A stretch of 64,000 bases of DNA from Aldehydirespirator sp963662645 (GTDB lineage Bacteria; Actinomycetota; Acidimicrobiia; Acidimicrobiales; Aldehydirespiratoraceae), in assembly GCA_963662645.2 (NCBI GenBank), contig OY759762.1, forward strand, positions 2,356,001-2,420,000, given 5' to 3'. How positions within the stretch are numbered: position 1 is the stretch's first letter; every line of letters begins with the position of its first letter. Position numbers and translations under genes: made by a program. Positions 16,525 to 24,358 of this stretch are shown in pieces. The notes beneath the pieces were generated by a model that saw nothing but the letters and a program-made list of their open reading frames with translations, was not told where the DNA came from and did not search any database.

Positions 16525-16922
16525 TGGATTCCCCCCCGGACTTGGTGCACACCATCGGACTAACTGACGCGGTCGCCTACGCGGGCGCCACTTGGGACTG
16601 GCACCGGCTTCACTACGACCCCGCGTACGCAGAGGAGAGGGGACTCGATTCGCCGGTCGTGGACGGTCAGATGCTCGGCGCCCTGCTGGCCAGGCAAGTT
16701 CTGGACCATCTGGGGCCCAGTGCCTTCCTCCGCACCCTCGACTTCCGTCTCAAGTCGATGGTGTCAGTCGGTGAGACGGTCCGCTGCACAGCTGAGACCG
16801 CCGCTTCCGAAGAGGTGGACGGCGGAGTGCTGGTGACGTTCAACCAGCGGATGACGGTCGAAGACCGGAGCATCATCGACGGCGCCAGGGCGCAGGTGCT
16901 TGTGCCCTCAGCCGAGCTTTGA
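16524..16922 (+). CDS. MaoC-like catalytic hot-dog subunit
   Basis: 132 aa, in a TGATG overlap with the preceding subunit. The hydratase-2 motif appears as WDWHRLHYDPAYAEERGLDSPVVDGQML: the Asp and the His of D-x-N/R-x-x-H, then a G-x-x-x-x-V-V-D-G segment. The C-terminal strand ends IIDGARAQVLVP. It should supply the catalytic Asp/His to the FAS1-like partner. After its stop there are 76 bp with a promoter for the CaiB gene. Confidence 0.84.
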   Translation: MDSPPDLVHTIGLTDAVAYAGATWDWHRLHYDPAYAEERGLDSPVVDGQMLGALLARQVLDHLGPSAFLRTLDFRLKSMVSVGETVRCTAETAASEEVDGGVLVTFNQRMTVEDRSIIDGARAQVLVPSAEL

Positions 16923-16963
16923 GCGGCGAAGCGGCGAGACCCGCCCCATTTCCTCGCCCCGTT

Positions 16964-16992
16964 TTGACCGCTAAATGTCTGAGGTTTAGGCT
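16964..16992 (+). promoter_or_regulatory. Promoter and 19-bp palindrome for the leaderless CaiB gene
   Basis: TTGACC (16964-16969), a 17-bp spacer and TAGGCT (16987-16992). The GTG start follows six bases later, so transcription probably starts at the start codon itself. The inverted repeat CTAAA-N-GTC-T-GA-N2-TTTAG (16971-16989) lies between the boxes. About 38 bp here are almost repeated at 18224-18262. Confidence 0.72.
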
Positions 16993-16998
16993 CCGAAC

Positions 16999-18198
16999 GT
17001 GAGGCCCTTGGAGGACATCCGCATCGTCGCGCTTGAGCAGTACGGTGCCGGCCCCTTCGGCACCATGCACCTGGCCGATCTGGGGGCCGAGATCATAAAG
17101 GTCGAGGATCCCGGCGCCGGAGGCGACGTCGCCCGGTACCTGCCGCCGTTCCAGCACGAGGACTCGAGTCTCTTCTTCCAGACCTACAATCGCAACAAGC
17201 GCAGCGTGGCGCTCGACATCCGCAACGCTGCGGGCCGCACCGTCTTCAACGACCTGGTGGCCTGCTCCGATGCCGTCTTCTCGAACCTTCGGGGCGACCT
17301 TCCCGGCGGGCTCGGCCTCTGCTACGACGATCTCAAGGAGATCAACCCGCGGATCGTCTGCTGCTCGCTCAGCGGTTTCGGGATGACCGGGCCGCGGGCC
17401 AGCCAGGGCGGCTACGACTACATCCTGCAGGGCCTCTGCGGTTGGATGGCCCTCACCGGCGAACCAGAGGGCCCGCCCACGAAGTCGGGCCTGTCGATGG
17501 TCGACTTCTCGGGGGGCTTCGTGGCGGCCATCACGCTGCTCACAGGGATCCACGCGGCGCGGCGCGACGGTGTCGGCATGGACTGTGACCTGAGCCTCCA
17601 TGACGCCGCGATCAGCCTGCTCGGCTATCTCGGCACCTGGCACCTCACCAGCGGCTTCGAGCCGCAGCGCGTGGCCTCGTCCGGGCATCCGTCGCTCGTC
17701 CCGTTCCAGATCTTCGAGGCCAGCGACGGCTGGCTGGTGATCGGCTGCGCCAAGGAGAAGTTCTGGCAGAGGCTCACCGAGGTCATCGGCATGCCGGAGC
17801 TGGCCGGCGACGCGCGGTTCGTGGACTTCGCAGCCCGCTACACCAACAAGGACGAGCTGCTGGAGATACTCAGCGAGGTGTTCCGCACCCGTTCGACCTC
17901 GGAGTGGTTGGAGCACCTGGGGGAGGCCGGCGTGCCGTCGGGACCCATCCAGGACGTGCCGGCCGCGCTGAGCGATCCCCACACCCTGGCTCGGGGCGTC
18001 CTTGCCGAGATCGAGCATCCCCATCACGGCACCATCCGCCAACCGGTGACCCCGGTGAGGGTGGGGGATCATCCGACCGCCGAGTCGCTGTCGCCCGGAC
18101 CCGCGCTGGGCGCCGACGCGCCGTATGTGCTCAAGGAACTCCTCGGCTACGACGATGCCGGCATCGACCAGTTCCGGGCCGACGGCGCCTTCGGCTGA
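16999..18198 (+). CDS. CaiB/BaiF-family class III CoA-transferase
   Basis: 399 aa, typical length. The N-terminus PLEDIRIVALEQYGAGPFGTMHLADLGAEIIKVE is the classic family opening. NRNKRSVALDIRN and SGFGMTGP follow, and SMVDFSGGF near residue 165 carries the Asp that forms the aspartyl-CoA thioester. These cytosolic enzymes move CoA between an acyl-CoA donor and a free acid. The GTG start has no ribosome site and sits directly at the predicted transcription start. It ends 61 bp before the next leaderless leader ORF. Confidence 0.9.
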   Translation: MRPLEDIRIVALEQYGAGPFGTMHLADLGAEIIKVEDPGAGGDVARYLPPFQHEDSSLFFQTYNRNKRSVALDIRNAAGRTVFNDLVACSDAVFSNLRGDLPGGLGLCYDDLKEINPRIVCCSLSGFGMTGPRASQGGYDYILQGLCGWMALTGEPEGPPTKSGLSMVDFSGGFVAAITLLTGIHAARRDGVGMDCDLSLHDAAISLLGYLGTWHLTSGFEPQRVASSGHPSLVPFQIFEASDGWLVIGCAKEKFWQRLTEVIGMPELAGDARFVDFAARYTNKDELLEILSEVFRTRSTSEWLEHLGEAGVPSGPIQDVPAALSDPHTLARGVLAEIEHPHHGTIRQPVTPVRVGDHPTAESLSPGPALGADAPYVLKELLGYDDAGIDQFRADGAFG

Positions 18199-18223
18199 GC
18201 TGCACACCACCCTCTCGCAGCGT

Positions 18224-18253
18224 TTGACCCCTGAAGTGTCCGACGTTTAGGCT
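18224..18253 (+). promoter_or_regulatory. Promoter and palindrome before the arginine-deiminase-like operon
   Basis: TTGACC (18224-18229), an 18-bp spacer and TAGGCT (18248-18253), with GTC-C-GAC at 18238-18244 (arms AA/TT) in the spacer. A GTG follows exactly six bases after the -10. It is a near copy of the promoter at 16964. Confidence 0.68.
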
Positions 18254-18259
18254 TCGACC

Positions 18260-18292
18260 GTGCGTCGAGCCCCTCAGGGGGCCAAGGAATGA
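18260..18292 (+). CDS. 10-codon leaderless leader ORF
   Basis: The GTG at 18260 is in the exact leaderless position (TAGGCT-N6-GTG). It encodes VRRAPQGAKE and stops at TGA 18290-18292, overlapping ATG 18289 of the deiminase-like gene (ATGA). The transcript therefore appears to be entered by ribosomes at this mini-ORF. It may be a coupling device or a leader peptide; no attenuator-type codon run is seen. Confidence 0.45.
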   Translation: MRRAPQGAKE

Positions 18293-19461
18293 CACCGGGA
18301 GCGCTCATGGCTTCATCCGTCCCGAAGACTCCGCCCCTCCCGCAGGCGTGGGCCGACCGAATCGCCGAGACCCAGGCCGAACTCGCGTCGGGGGGGTTCA
18401 CGCTGGAGGGCATGCCGGGCTACGTGCCGGGCCAGCCGCCCAGCATCGACACCTGGCACCACATGGACTATCTCGACATCTATCCGAAGATCTACGGCCG
18501 CGAGTGCGGGGCCAACGGGATCGGCCGGCTGCGGGAGGTGGCGCTGGTCAACATCACCGAGTCCGAGCGCTTCCCCCTCTACGACCAGGATCCCGAGTAC
18601 TTCCCCACGATGGGGCTCAGCCACGACGATCTGGACATCGGCCGGATGAACGATCAGAGCCTCGAATACCAGGCCAAGCTGGAGGAGGCCGGCGTGCTGG
18701 TGCACCGCATCGACTTCCCCCAGCCCGCGGTCGGCGCCTTCGGCCCGATGCGGGGCACCTGGGCCGCCAACGAGCTGCTGGTGGTGAGGGGCGGGTCGAT
18801 CATCGAGAAGGTCGCCATCAGCCCCTTCGGCACGGGCCGGGCCGAGTATCTGGCCCTGTGGGCGTTCGCCTGCCTGGGGATTCCTCCCGTCGCCACCATC
18901 ACCGGCACCGGCGTGTGCGAGGCCGGGCCGTGCCATTGGCTGGCCGAGGACGTCTTCGTGGCCGGAAGAGGCCTGGCCTACAACGAGGACGGTCTTGACC
19001 AGCTCCTTCCGGTGGTTGCCGCCTCGGCCGGACTCGACTCCTCGGAGATGACCACGCTGGCCGTCAACTTTCCGGGCAACATCTACTTCAACCCCCGCAC
19101 CGGCCAGTCCCACCATCCCGACATGTCGCTGTGCGCGCTCGACGTCGACAAGGTGATCTGCTACCCGCCCGGACTCGACTTCCGCACCTACGAGTGGCTG
19201 CGCAAGCGGGGCTACCAGATCGTCACCGTCGAGATCGAGGAGCAGCGGCTGTTCGCGCCGGCCAACGTCATGCTCATCGAGCCCGGGCTGGTGGTGATGC
19301 ACTCGGAGGCCCCCGACGCCGTCGCGGCGGTGCGCAAAGCCGGGGTGGAGGTCATCGAGACGCCGTACTCGGAGTTCCTGCGCATCGGCGGCGGCCTGCA
19401 CTGCTCCACCCTGCGGCTGCTGCGCGACAAGGGCCCCTACTCCACGGACCGGCCGTCGTGA
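18289..19461 (+). CDS. Arginine deiminase/amidinotransferase-superfamily hydrolase, copy A
   Basis: 390 aa guanidine-modifying enzyme. The C-terminal GGGLHCST supplies the Cys nucleophile seen in arginine deiminases and dimethylarginine hydrolases. HHPDMSL holds a probable catalytic His, and GPCHWLAEDVFV and ECGANGIGRLRE are conserved with the paralogue at 21383 (roughly 60 percent identical by eye). Such enzymes hydrolyse or transfer the amidino group of arginine-like compounds through a thiouronium intermediate. The ATG at 18289 overlaps the leader ORF; ATG 18307 with GGGAG five bases upstream is an alternative. Start of an operon with an LLM enzyme, SDR, the paralogue and RidA. Exact substrate unknown. 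Confidence 0.82.
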   Translation: MTPGALMASSVPKTPPLPQAWADRIAETQAELASGGFTLEGMPGYVPGQPPSIDTWHHMDYLDIYPKIYGRECGANGIGRLREVALVNITESERFPLYDQDPEYFPTMGLSHDDLDIGRMNDQSLEYQAKLEEAGVLVHRIDFPQPAVGAFGPMRGTWAANELLVVRGGSIIEKVAISPFGTGRAEYLALWAFACLGIPPVATITGTGVCEAGPCHWLAEDVFVAGRGLAYNEDGLDQLLPVVAASAGLDSSEMTTLAVNFPGNIYFNPRTGQSHHPDMSLCALDVDKVICYPPGLDFRTYEWLRKRGYQIVTVEIEEQRLFAPANVMLIEPGLVVMHSEAPDAVAAVRKAGVEVIETPYSEFLRIGGGLHCSTLRLLRDKGPYSTDRPS

Positions 19462-19513
19462 CGGTCTCGGCGCGGGTGCCGCCGAGCGTGCAGAGCCCGC
19501 GGAGGCGACGACC

Positions 19514-20611
19514 GTGAAGTTCGCGGTGTTCAGCCATGTGGCTGAGAAGGAGACGTGCAGCCCCAAACAGCGCCTCGACGAGTTCGCGGCCGAGGTACGC
19601 CTCTGCGACGAGCTGGGCTACGACTACTTCTTCACCACCGAGCACCACTTCACCGGGCGCTTCTCGATGGCGCCGTCGCAGCCGGTGTCGCTCACGGTGG
19701 TGGCCCAGAACTCCGAGAGGATGCGCTTCGGGCCGATGGTAATCCTGCTGCCGATCAGCCAGCCGCTGCGGGTGCTGGAGGAGATGATCATCCTGGACCA
19801 CATGTCGGGCGGGCGCCTCGAGATCGGCCTGGGCCGGGGCATCACCCCCCATGAGCACACGTCCTACGGCATCAACACCCACAGCGACGTGGCCCGGTTC
19901 AACGAGGGCCTCGAGATCGTGCTCAAGGGACTCAACGCGGAGGGCCCGTTCTCGTTCGTGGGCGAGTTCTGGCAGTACATCGACGTCGATCTGCCGTGGC
20001 GTCCGTTGCAGCGGCCCCATCCGCCCATCTGGATACCTACCAACACGCCGGCTAAGGGCTACGAGTACGGGATGCAGGGCTTCGGCATCGGCGGCTTCGC
20101 CGTGGTCGGAATGGACCTTTACGAGGTTGTCTTCCGCGAGTACCAGCGGGGCTGCGACGAGGCCGGCATTCCCCACGGCCGGCGGCCTCTGATCTACCTG
20201 GCCTCCACGATTGTGGCCGAGACCGATGCCGAGGCCACCGAACTCATGTACGACCACTTCCTGCGCCAGCTGGCCCTGTTCGAAGACGAGCGGCGCCGCT
20301 CACGCCGGGTGGGGGATTCCGCCATCAAGCAGGCCACCACGGCCTCGCTTGGCCGCATGGCCGCCATCCGGACCGACATGGACGGCTCGGCGGAGGGTCT
20401 CAGGTTCGTCCACGGCAGCCCCGATACGGTCGCGGCCAAGATCAACCATCTCCAGGAGCGTCTCGGCGTCAACGTATTCCTCGGAGAGTTCTCCTTCGGT
20501 GAGCTCAGCTGGGACCAGGTGAAGCGCTCCCACGAGTTGTTCATGGGCGAGGTGGTGCCCCAGGTCGTCGGAGCCCAGGTCGTCGGAGCCCAGGTCGCGG
20601 CCGCGGGATGA
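19514..20611 (+). CDS. LLM-class flavin-dependent oxidoreductase (bacterial-luciferase-like)
   Basis: 365 aa. Luciferase-type motifs are YDYFFTTEHHFTGRFS near residue 36, RFGPMVILLPISQPLRVLEE near residue 75, and SGGRLEIGLGRGITPHE near residue 100. The GTG at 19514 lies 52 bp after the deiminase-like gene without a strong ribosome site. The C-terminus ends in an 11-residue tail made by a perfect 15-bp tandem duplication (20561-20590), giving QVVGA QVVGA Q. The stop overlaps the SDR start (ATGA). Probably oxidises a C-N or C-C bond of the substrate shared by this operon (inference). Confidence 0.85.
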   Translation: MKFAVFSHVAEKETCSPKQRLDEFAAEVRLCDELGYDYFFTTEHHFTGRFSMAPSQPVSLTVVAQNSERMRFGPMVILLPISQPLRVLEEMIILDHMSGGRLEIGLGRGITPHEHTSYGINTHSDVARFNEGLEIVLKGLNAEGPFSFVGEFWQYIDVDLPWRPLQRPHPPIWIPTNTPAKGYEYGMQGFGIGGFAVVGMDLYEVVFREYQRGCDEAGIPHGRRPLIYLASTIVAETDAEATELMYDHFLRQLALFEDERRRSRRVGDSAIKQATTASLGRMAAIRTDMDGSAEGLRFVHGSPDTVAAKINHLQERLGVNVFLGEFSFGELSWDQVKRSHELFMGEVVPQVVGAQVVGAQVAAAG

Positions 20612-21357
20612 GCCTCCTCGAGGGTCGCCGGGCCGTGGTCACCGGCGCGGGAGACATCGGCAGCGTCGTGGCACAGAGGTTGCGCGAACACGGTGCGTTC
20701 GTGGAGGTGTGGGACTCCTCCGGTGCTTCCCTGTCCCGTGTCGAGGCCGACGGAGTGCGGGTTCGACTGGTGGATGTCACCGACCGGGGCGCGGTGGAGA
20801 CCGCAGCTCAGGATGCGGTCGCTGAGGCACCAGTGGACGTGCTGGCCAACACGGCCGCGGTGGCCCGATTCGGCTCGGTCGCCGAACTCGACCCCGGCGA
20901 CTGGCAGGAGACGCTCGATGTCAACCTCACCGGCGTCTACCTCTGCTGCCGGGCCTTCACCGGCCCGATGGCCGCCGCCGGGGGAGGCAGCATCATCAAC
21001 ATCTCCTCGATCGGGGGTCTCAGGGGCGAGGCCGACTTCGCCGGCTATTGCGCGTCGAAGTTCGGGGTGATCGGCTTCACCCAGTCGCTGGCCCGCGAGG
21101 TCGGGTCCTCCGGCATCCGGGTCAACGCAGTGTGCCCGGGCGCGGTCGAGTCGCAGATGAACACCGAGACCATGGCCCGAGACGCCCGGCGCTACGGGAT
21201 CACCATCGAGGAGGTCGAACAGAGGATCCTGGCTCGCACCGCATTGGGACGCCTCGTGCAGCCCGATGACGTGGCCGACGCCGTGGTCTTCCTGGCGTCG
21301 GACCTGTCGTCGTGCATAACCGGCGAGTCGCTCGCCGTCACCGGCGGCATTTTCTAG
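20608..21357 (+). CDS. Short-chain dehydrogenase/reductase (SDR)
   Basis: 249 aa classical SDR. Cofactor loop TGAGDIGS at residues 13-20. The NNAG motif appears as NTAA. The catalytic set is Ser in INISSIGG and YCASK (Tyr, Lys). CPGAVESQMNT follows. Asp at DVTD suggests an NAD-type pocket. Start ATG in an ATGA overlap with the LLM gene. The C-terminus SLAVTGGIF is typical. Likely oxidises a hydroxy group or reduces a carbonyl in the guanidine-type pathway. Confidence 0.87.
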   Translation: MSLLEGRRAVVTGAGDIGSVVAQRLREHGAFVEVWDSSGASLSRVEADGVRVRLVDVTDRGAVETAAQDAVAEAPVDVLANTAAVARFGSVAELDPGDWQETLDVNLTGVYLCCRAFTGPMAAAGGGSIINISSIGGLRGEADFAGYCASKFGVIGFTQSLAREVGSSGIRVNAVCPGAVESQMNTETMARDARRYGITIEEVEQRILARTALGRLVQPDDVADAVVFLASDLSSCITGESLAVTGGIF

Positions 21358-21382
21358 GAACTGATCAAGAAGGGGAGACGCA

Positions 21383-22546
21383 ATGACCATCGACGTTGCC
21401 GGATCGGACATTCCGACCATCCCGCCACTGCCGCCCGTCTACGAGGAGCTGATCGCCGACACGCAGGAGCGGCTCCGGGCCGGGGAGTTCTCCCTGGAGC
21501 AGATGCCGGGGTACGTCCAGGGCCAGCGGCCCACCACCGATGTGTGGCACCACATCGACCACCTGGAGATCTACCCGAGGGTTTGGGGCCGGGAATGCGG
21601 CAAGAACGGCATCGGCAAACTGCGCGAGGTGGTGCTCACCGAGATCACCGAGTCCGAGAAGTTCGCCTATCACGACCTCGACCCGGCCTACTTCCCGCAG
21701 ATGGCCGACGCCTACTCCAGCATCGACATCCCGAAGATGATCGATCAGAGCCTCGCCTACGAGGCTGCGCTGGAGGCCCACGGAGTGACCGTGCACCGGG
21801 TGGCGTTCCCCCAGCCGCCGGTGAGCGCGTTCGGCCCGGCCAAGAGCACCTGGGCCGCGGCCGAACTGTTCGTGCTGAGGGGCGGCTCGGTGCTGCCCAA
21901 GCGCGGGGTCCAGCCTCTGGCCTACGGGCGGGCCGAGTACTTGGCGCTGTGGGCTTGGACCCGCCTGGGCGTGCCCGTGCTCTGCGCGGTCACCGGCACG
22001 GGAATCTTCGAGATCGGTCCGTGCCACTTCCTGGCCGAGGACGTGTTCGTGTCGGGCAACGGCATGGCTTTCAACGACGAGGGCCTCGCGCAGATGAAGC
22101 CGGTGATCGCCCGCTCGGCCGGCTTGGACGTTGACGATATGACTTTCCTGCACATCGAGTTTCCGGGGAACAAGTACTACGACGCGCCCAGCGGCGTCGG
22201 CCACCACCCCGACCTGTACATCGCGCCGCTCGATGTCCGCAAGGTGGTCACCTACTCTCCGGGCCTCGACTTCGCCACCCTGGAGTGGCTGCGCAAGCGC
22301 GGCTACACCCTTGTGGAGGTCGAGCACTCCGAGCAGGCCAAGTACGCTCCCGCGAACGTCCTTACCCTCGAGCCCGGGCTCGTGGTAATGCACGCCGAGG
22401 CCACCGAGAGCATCGCCAACGTGAGGGCTGCGGGCGTCGAGGTCATCGAGGTGCCCTACTCGGAGTTCATGAAGGAGGGCGGCGGGCTGCACTGCTCCAC
22501 GGGCCAGATCTGGCGCGAGAAGGGCCCGTACTCCACCGACGCATGA
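21383..22546 (+). CDS. Arginine deiminase/amidinotransferase-superfamily hydrolase, copy B
   Basis: 387 aa paralogue of 18289-19461, colinear over its length. WHHIDHLEIYPRVWGRECGKNGIGKLRE, GPCHFLAEDVFV, HHPDLYI and GGGLHCST are all conserved, so both copies should be catalytic. The start ATG has AGGGGAGA upstream. The two copies differ most around residues 125-185 (substrate loop region judged from alignment by eye), so they may act on successive or related substrates. Alternatively they form a heteromer. Confidence 0.82.
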   Translation: MTIDVAGSDIPTIPPLPPVYEELIADTQERLRAGEFSLEQMPGYVQGQRPTTDVWHHIDHLEIYPRVWGRECGKNGIGKLREVVLTEITESEKFAYHDLDPAYFPQMADAYSSIDIPKMIDQSLAYEAALEAHGVTVHRVAFPQPPVSAFGPAKSTWAAAELFVLRGGSVLPKRGVQPLAYGRAEYLALWAWTRLGVPVLCAVTGTGIFEIGPCHFLAEDVFVSGNGMAFNDEGLAQMKPVIARSAGLDVDDMTFLHIEFPGNKYYDAPSGVGHHPDLYIAPLDVRKVVTYSPGLDFATLEWLRKRGYTLVEVEHSEQAKYAPANVLTLEPGLVVMHAEATESIANVRAAGVEVIEVPYSEFMKEGGGLHCSTGQIWREKGPYSTDA

Positions 22547-22578
22547 CGCCGGACCGGAGACTCGAGGAGGTTCTGTCC

Positions 22579-22977
22579 ATGCCCAAGGAAGTCATCAACC
22601 CGGACGGTCTGTGGGACTCCAGCAATCGCAGCTACAGCCATGTGGTGAAGGTCACCAACCCGCAGAGCCTGATCTTTGTGGCGGGGATGGCTGCGGTCGG
22701 CCCCGGCCTCAAGATCGTGTCCGACGACATCCGCGAGCAGACCCGCGTGTGCTTCCAGATCATCGAAAAGGAGCTCGAGGCGGCCGGCGCGACGCTGGAC
22801 GACATCTGCGACATGACGGTCTACCTGCTCGACATCGAGAATCACAAGTGGCCGGTGCGCGAGGTGCGCAGCGAGTTCTTCGAGGACGACCGGCTGCCGG
22901 TGTCCACCATGATCGAGGTGCGCAACTTCGCCATCGACGGCATGCTCATAGAGATCGACGTCATAGCGGCGACCTGA
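22579..22977 (+). CDS. RidA family protein (imine/enamine deaminase-like)
   Basis: 132 aa, single-domain RidA length. SHVVKVTNPQSLIFVAGMAA opens the fold. RLPVSTMIEVRNFAIDGMLIEIDVIA closes it, with VST where active RidA has the Arg of PARTTV, so activity on 2-aminoacrylate is uncertain. ATG 22579 has GAGGAGG eight bases upstream. An in-frame ATG at 22543 overlaps the upstream stop (ATGA). Last gene of the operon; a hairpin at 22993-23006 follows. Confidence 0.85.
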   Translation: MPKEVINPDGLWDSSNRSYSHVVKVTNPQSLIFVAGMAAVGPGLKIVSDDIREQTRVCFQIIEKELEAAGATLDDICDMTVYLLDIENHKWPVREVRSEFFEDDRLPVSTMIEVRNFAIDGMLIEIDVIAAT

Positions 22978-22992
22978 TGTTGACACCGGGCA

Positions 22993-23006
22993 CCCGTCGA
23001 GACGGG
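22993..23006. terminator. Short hairpin CCCGTC-GA-GACGGG
   Basis: 14-bp inverted repeat in the 90-bp gap after RidA. There is no T-run, so it is a weak terminator candidate; with its GTC/GAC core it could instead be a binding site. Confidence 0.35.
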
Positions 23007-23067
23007 CGCGACTATTGGGCCTCTGGGGGATATTTCGTCGCCGATATCGGGCGAAGGGAGCGCTGAA

Positions 23068-24231
23068 GTGGATTTCGAGCTGAACGAGGAACAGGGGATG
23101 TTCCGCGACGTGCTGCGGCAGTTCGTCAACACCGAGATCAAGCCGGTGGCCAGGGAGATGGAGCAGTCGGGCCAGTACCCCCACGACATCGTGGCCAAGA
23201 TGGCCGGGATGGGGCTCTTCGGCATAACCGTCGGCGCCGAGTACGGCGGTCTCGACCTCGACACCGTGTCCATGAGCCTGGTGTTCGAGGAGATCTCCAT
23301 GGGCTGGATGGGAATAGCCGGCATCCTCGGCAGCCACTCGCTCAGCTGCCGCATGATCACCAACCACGGTACCGCCGAGCAGAAGGAGCGCTGGCTGCCC
23401 GAGTTGGCGACCGGCGAGCGTCGCACGGCCATCGCCCTGACCGAGCCCGGCGCGGGCAGCGACCTGCAGGGCATCTCCACCCGGGCGTGGCGAGACGGCG
23501 AGGAGTACGTGATCAGGGGAACCAAGACCTGGATCACCAACGCCCGCTTCGCCAACCCGCTGCCGGTGCTGGTCAAGACCGACCCGGACGCCGAGCCCCG
23601 GCATCGGGGCATGAGCGTGCTGATGGTGGAGGCGGGCACGCCCGGCTTCGAGGTGCTTCGAGACCTCGGCAAGCTGGGATACAAGGGCCCCGAGTCGTGC
23701 GAGGTGGTGCTCGACGATGTGAGGGTGCCGGTCGCCAATCTGCTCGGCGGGCAAGAGGGCCTCGGGTTCAAGCAGGTGATGTCGGGCCTGGAGGTCGGCC
23801 GCATCAACATCGCCGCCCGGGGCGTGGGCGTGGCCCAGGCTGCCTTCGACGCGGCCCTGGAATACTCCATGCAAAGGGAGGCCTTCGGCCAGCCCATCGG
23901 CGAGTTCCAGGCCATCCAGCTCAAGCTGGCCGACATGGCCACCGAGATCGAGGCCGCCCGCCTGCTGACCCGCTGGGCCGCCAACCGCATCGACCAGGGC
24001 CTGCGAGCCGACGTGGAGGCGGGCATGGCCAAGTACTTCGCCTCCGAGGCGGCCATCAAGGCGTCCATGGAGTCCATGCGGGTCCACGGCAGCTACGGGT
24101 ACTCCACCGAGATGGAGATCGAGCGCCTCTACCGGGACGCTCCGTTGATGGCCATCGGAGAGGGCACCAACGAGATACAGCGAACGATCATCGCCAAGGG
24201 CCTGATGAGACGGGCCCGGGGTGCTGGATGA
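23068..24231 (+). CDS. Acyl-CoA dehydrogenase
   Basis: 387 aa FAD enzyme that inserts the alpha,beta double bond in acyl-CoA. MDFELNEEQGMFRDVLRQF opens the alpha domain. AIALTEPGAGSDLQG (flavin-contacting) lies near residue 125 and TKTWITNA near 153. QREAFGQPIGEFQAIQ and the C-terminal YRDAPLMAIGEGTNEIQR follow, the latter holding the region of the usual catalytic Glu. The GTG start has GAAGGGAG eight bases upstream. Electron acceptor (ETF) not in the window. Confidence 0.93.
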   Translation: MDFELNEEQGMFRDVLRQFVNTEIKPVAREMEQSGQYPHDIVAKMAGMGLFGITVGAEYGGLDLDTVSMSLVFEEISMGWMGIAGILGSHSLSCRMITNHGTAEQKERWLPELATGERRTAIALTEPGAGSDLQGISTRAWRDGEEYVIRGTKTWITNARFANPLPVLVKTDPDAEPRHRGMSVLMVEAGTPGFEVLRDLGKLGYKGPESCEVVLDDVRVPVANLLGGQEGLGFKQVMSGLEVGRINIAARGVGVAQAAFDAALEYSMQREAFGQPIGEFQAIQLKLADMATEIEAARLLTRWAANRIDQGLRADVEAGMAKYFASEAAIKASMESMRVHGSYGYSTEMEIERLYRDAPLMAIGEGTNEIQRTIIAKGLMRRARGAG

Positions 24232-24248
24232 CTGTACGGACGAGCCGG

Positions 24249-24293
24249 AATTGGCAGCGTCTTGCACGGATGGCGTGCATTGTGCTGCCAGTT
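24249..24293. repeat. Long imperfect inverted repeat downstream of the acyl-CoA dehydrogenase
   Basis: Arms 24249-24268 and 24274-24293. The outer AAxTGGCAGC and the inner TGCACG pair perfectly around a few mismatches, with a five-base loop. It fills the 127-bp gap before the third MmgE/PrpD gene. It could act as a terminator without a T-run, an RNA processing stem or a protein site. Confidence 0.5.
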
Positions 24294-24358
24294 CGTTTCG
24301 GTGCCGATGCTGATCGACAACCGATGACTTGTAGGACGACTGGTTGGGGAGGACGACG

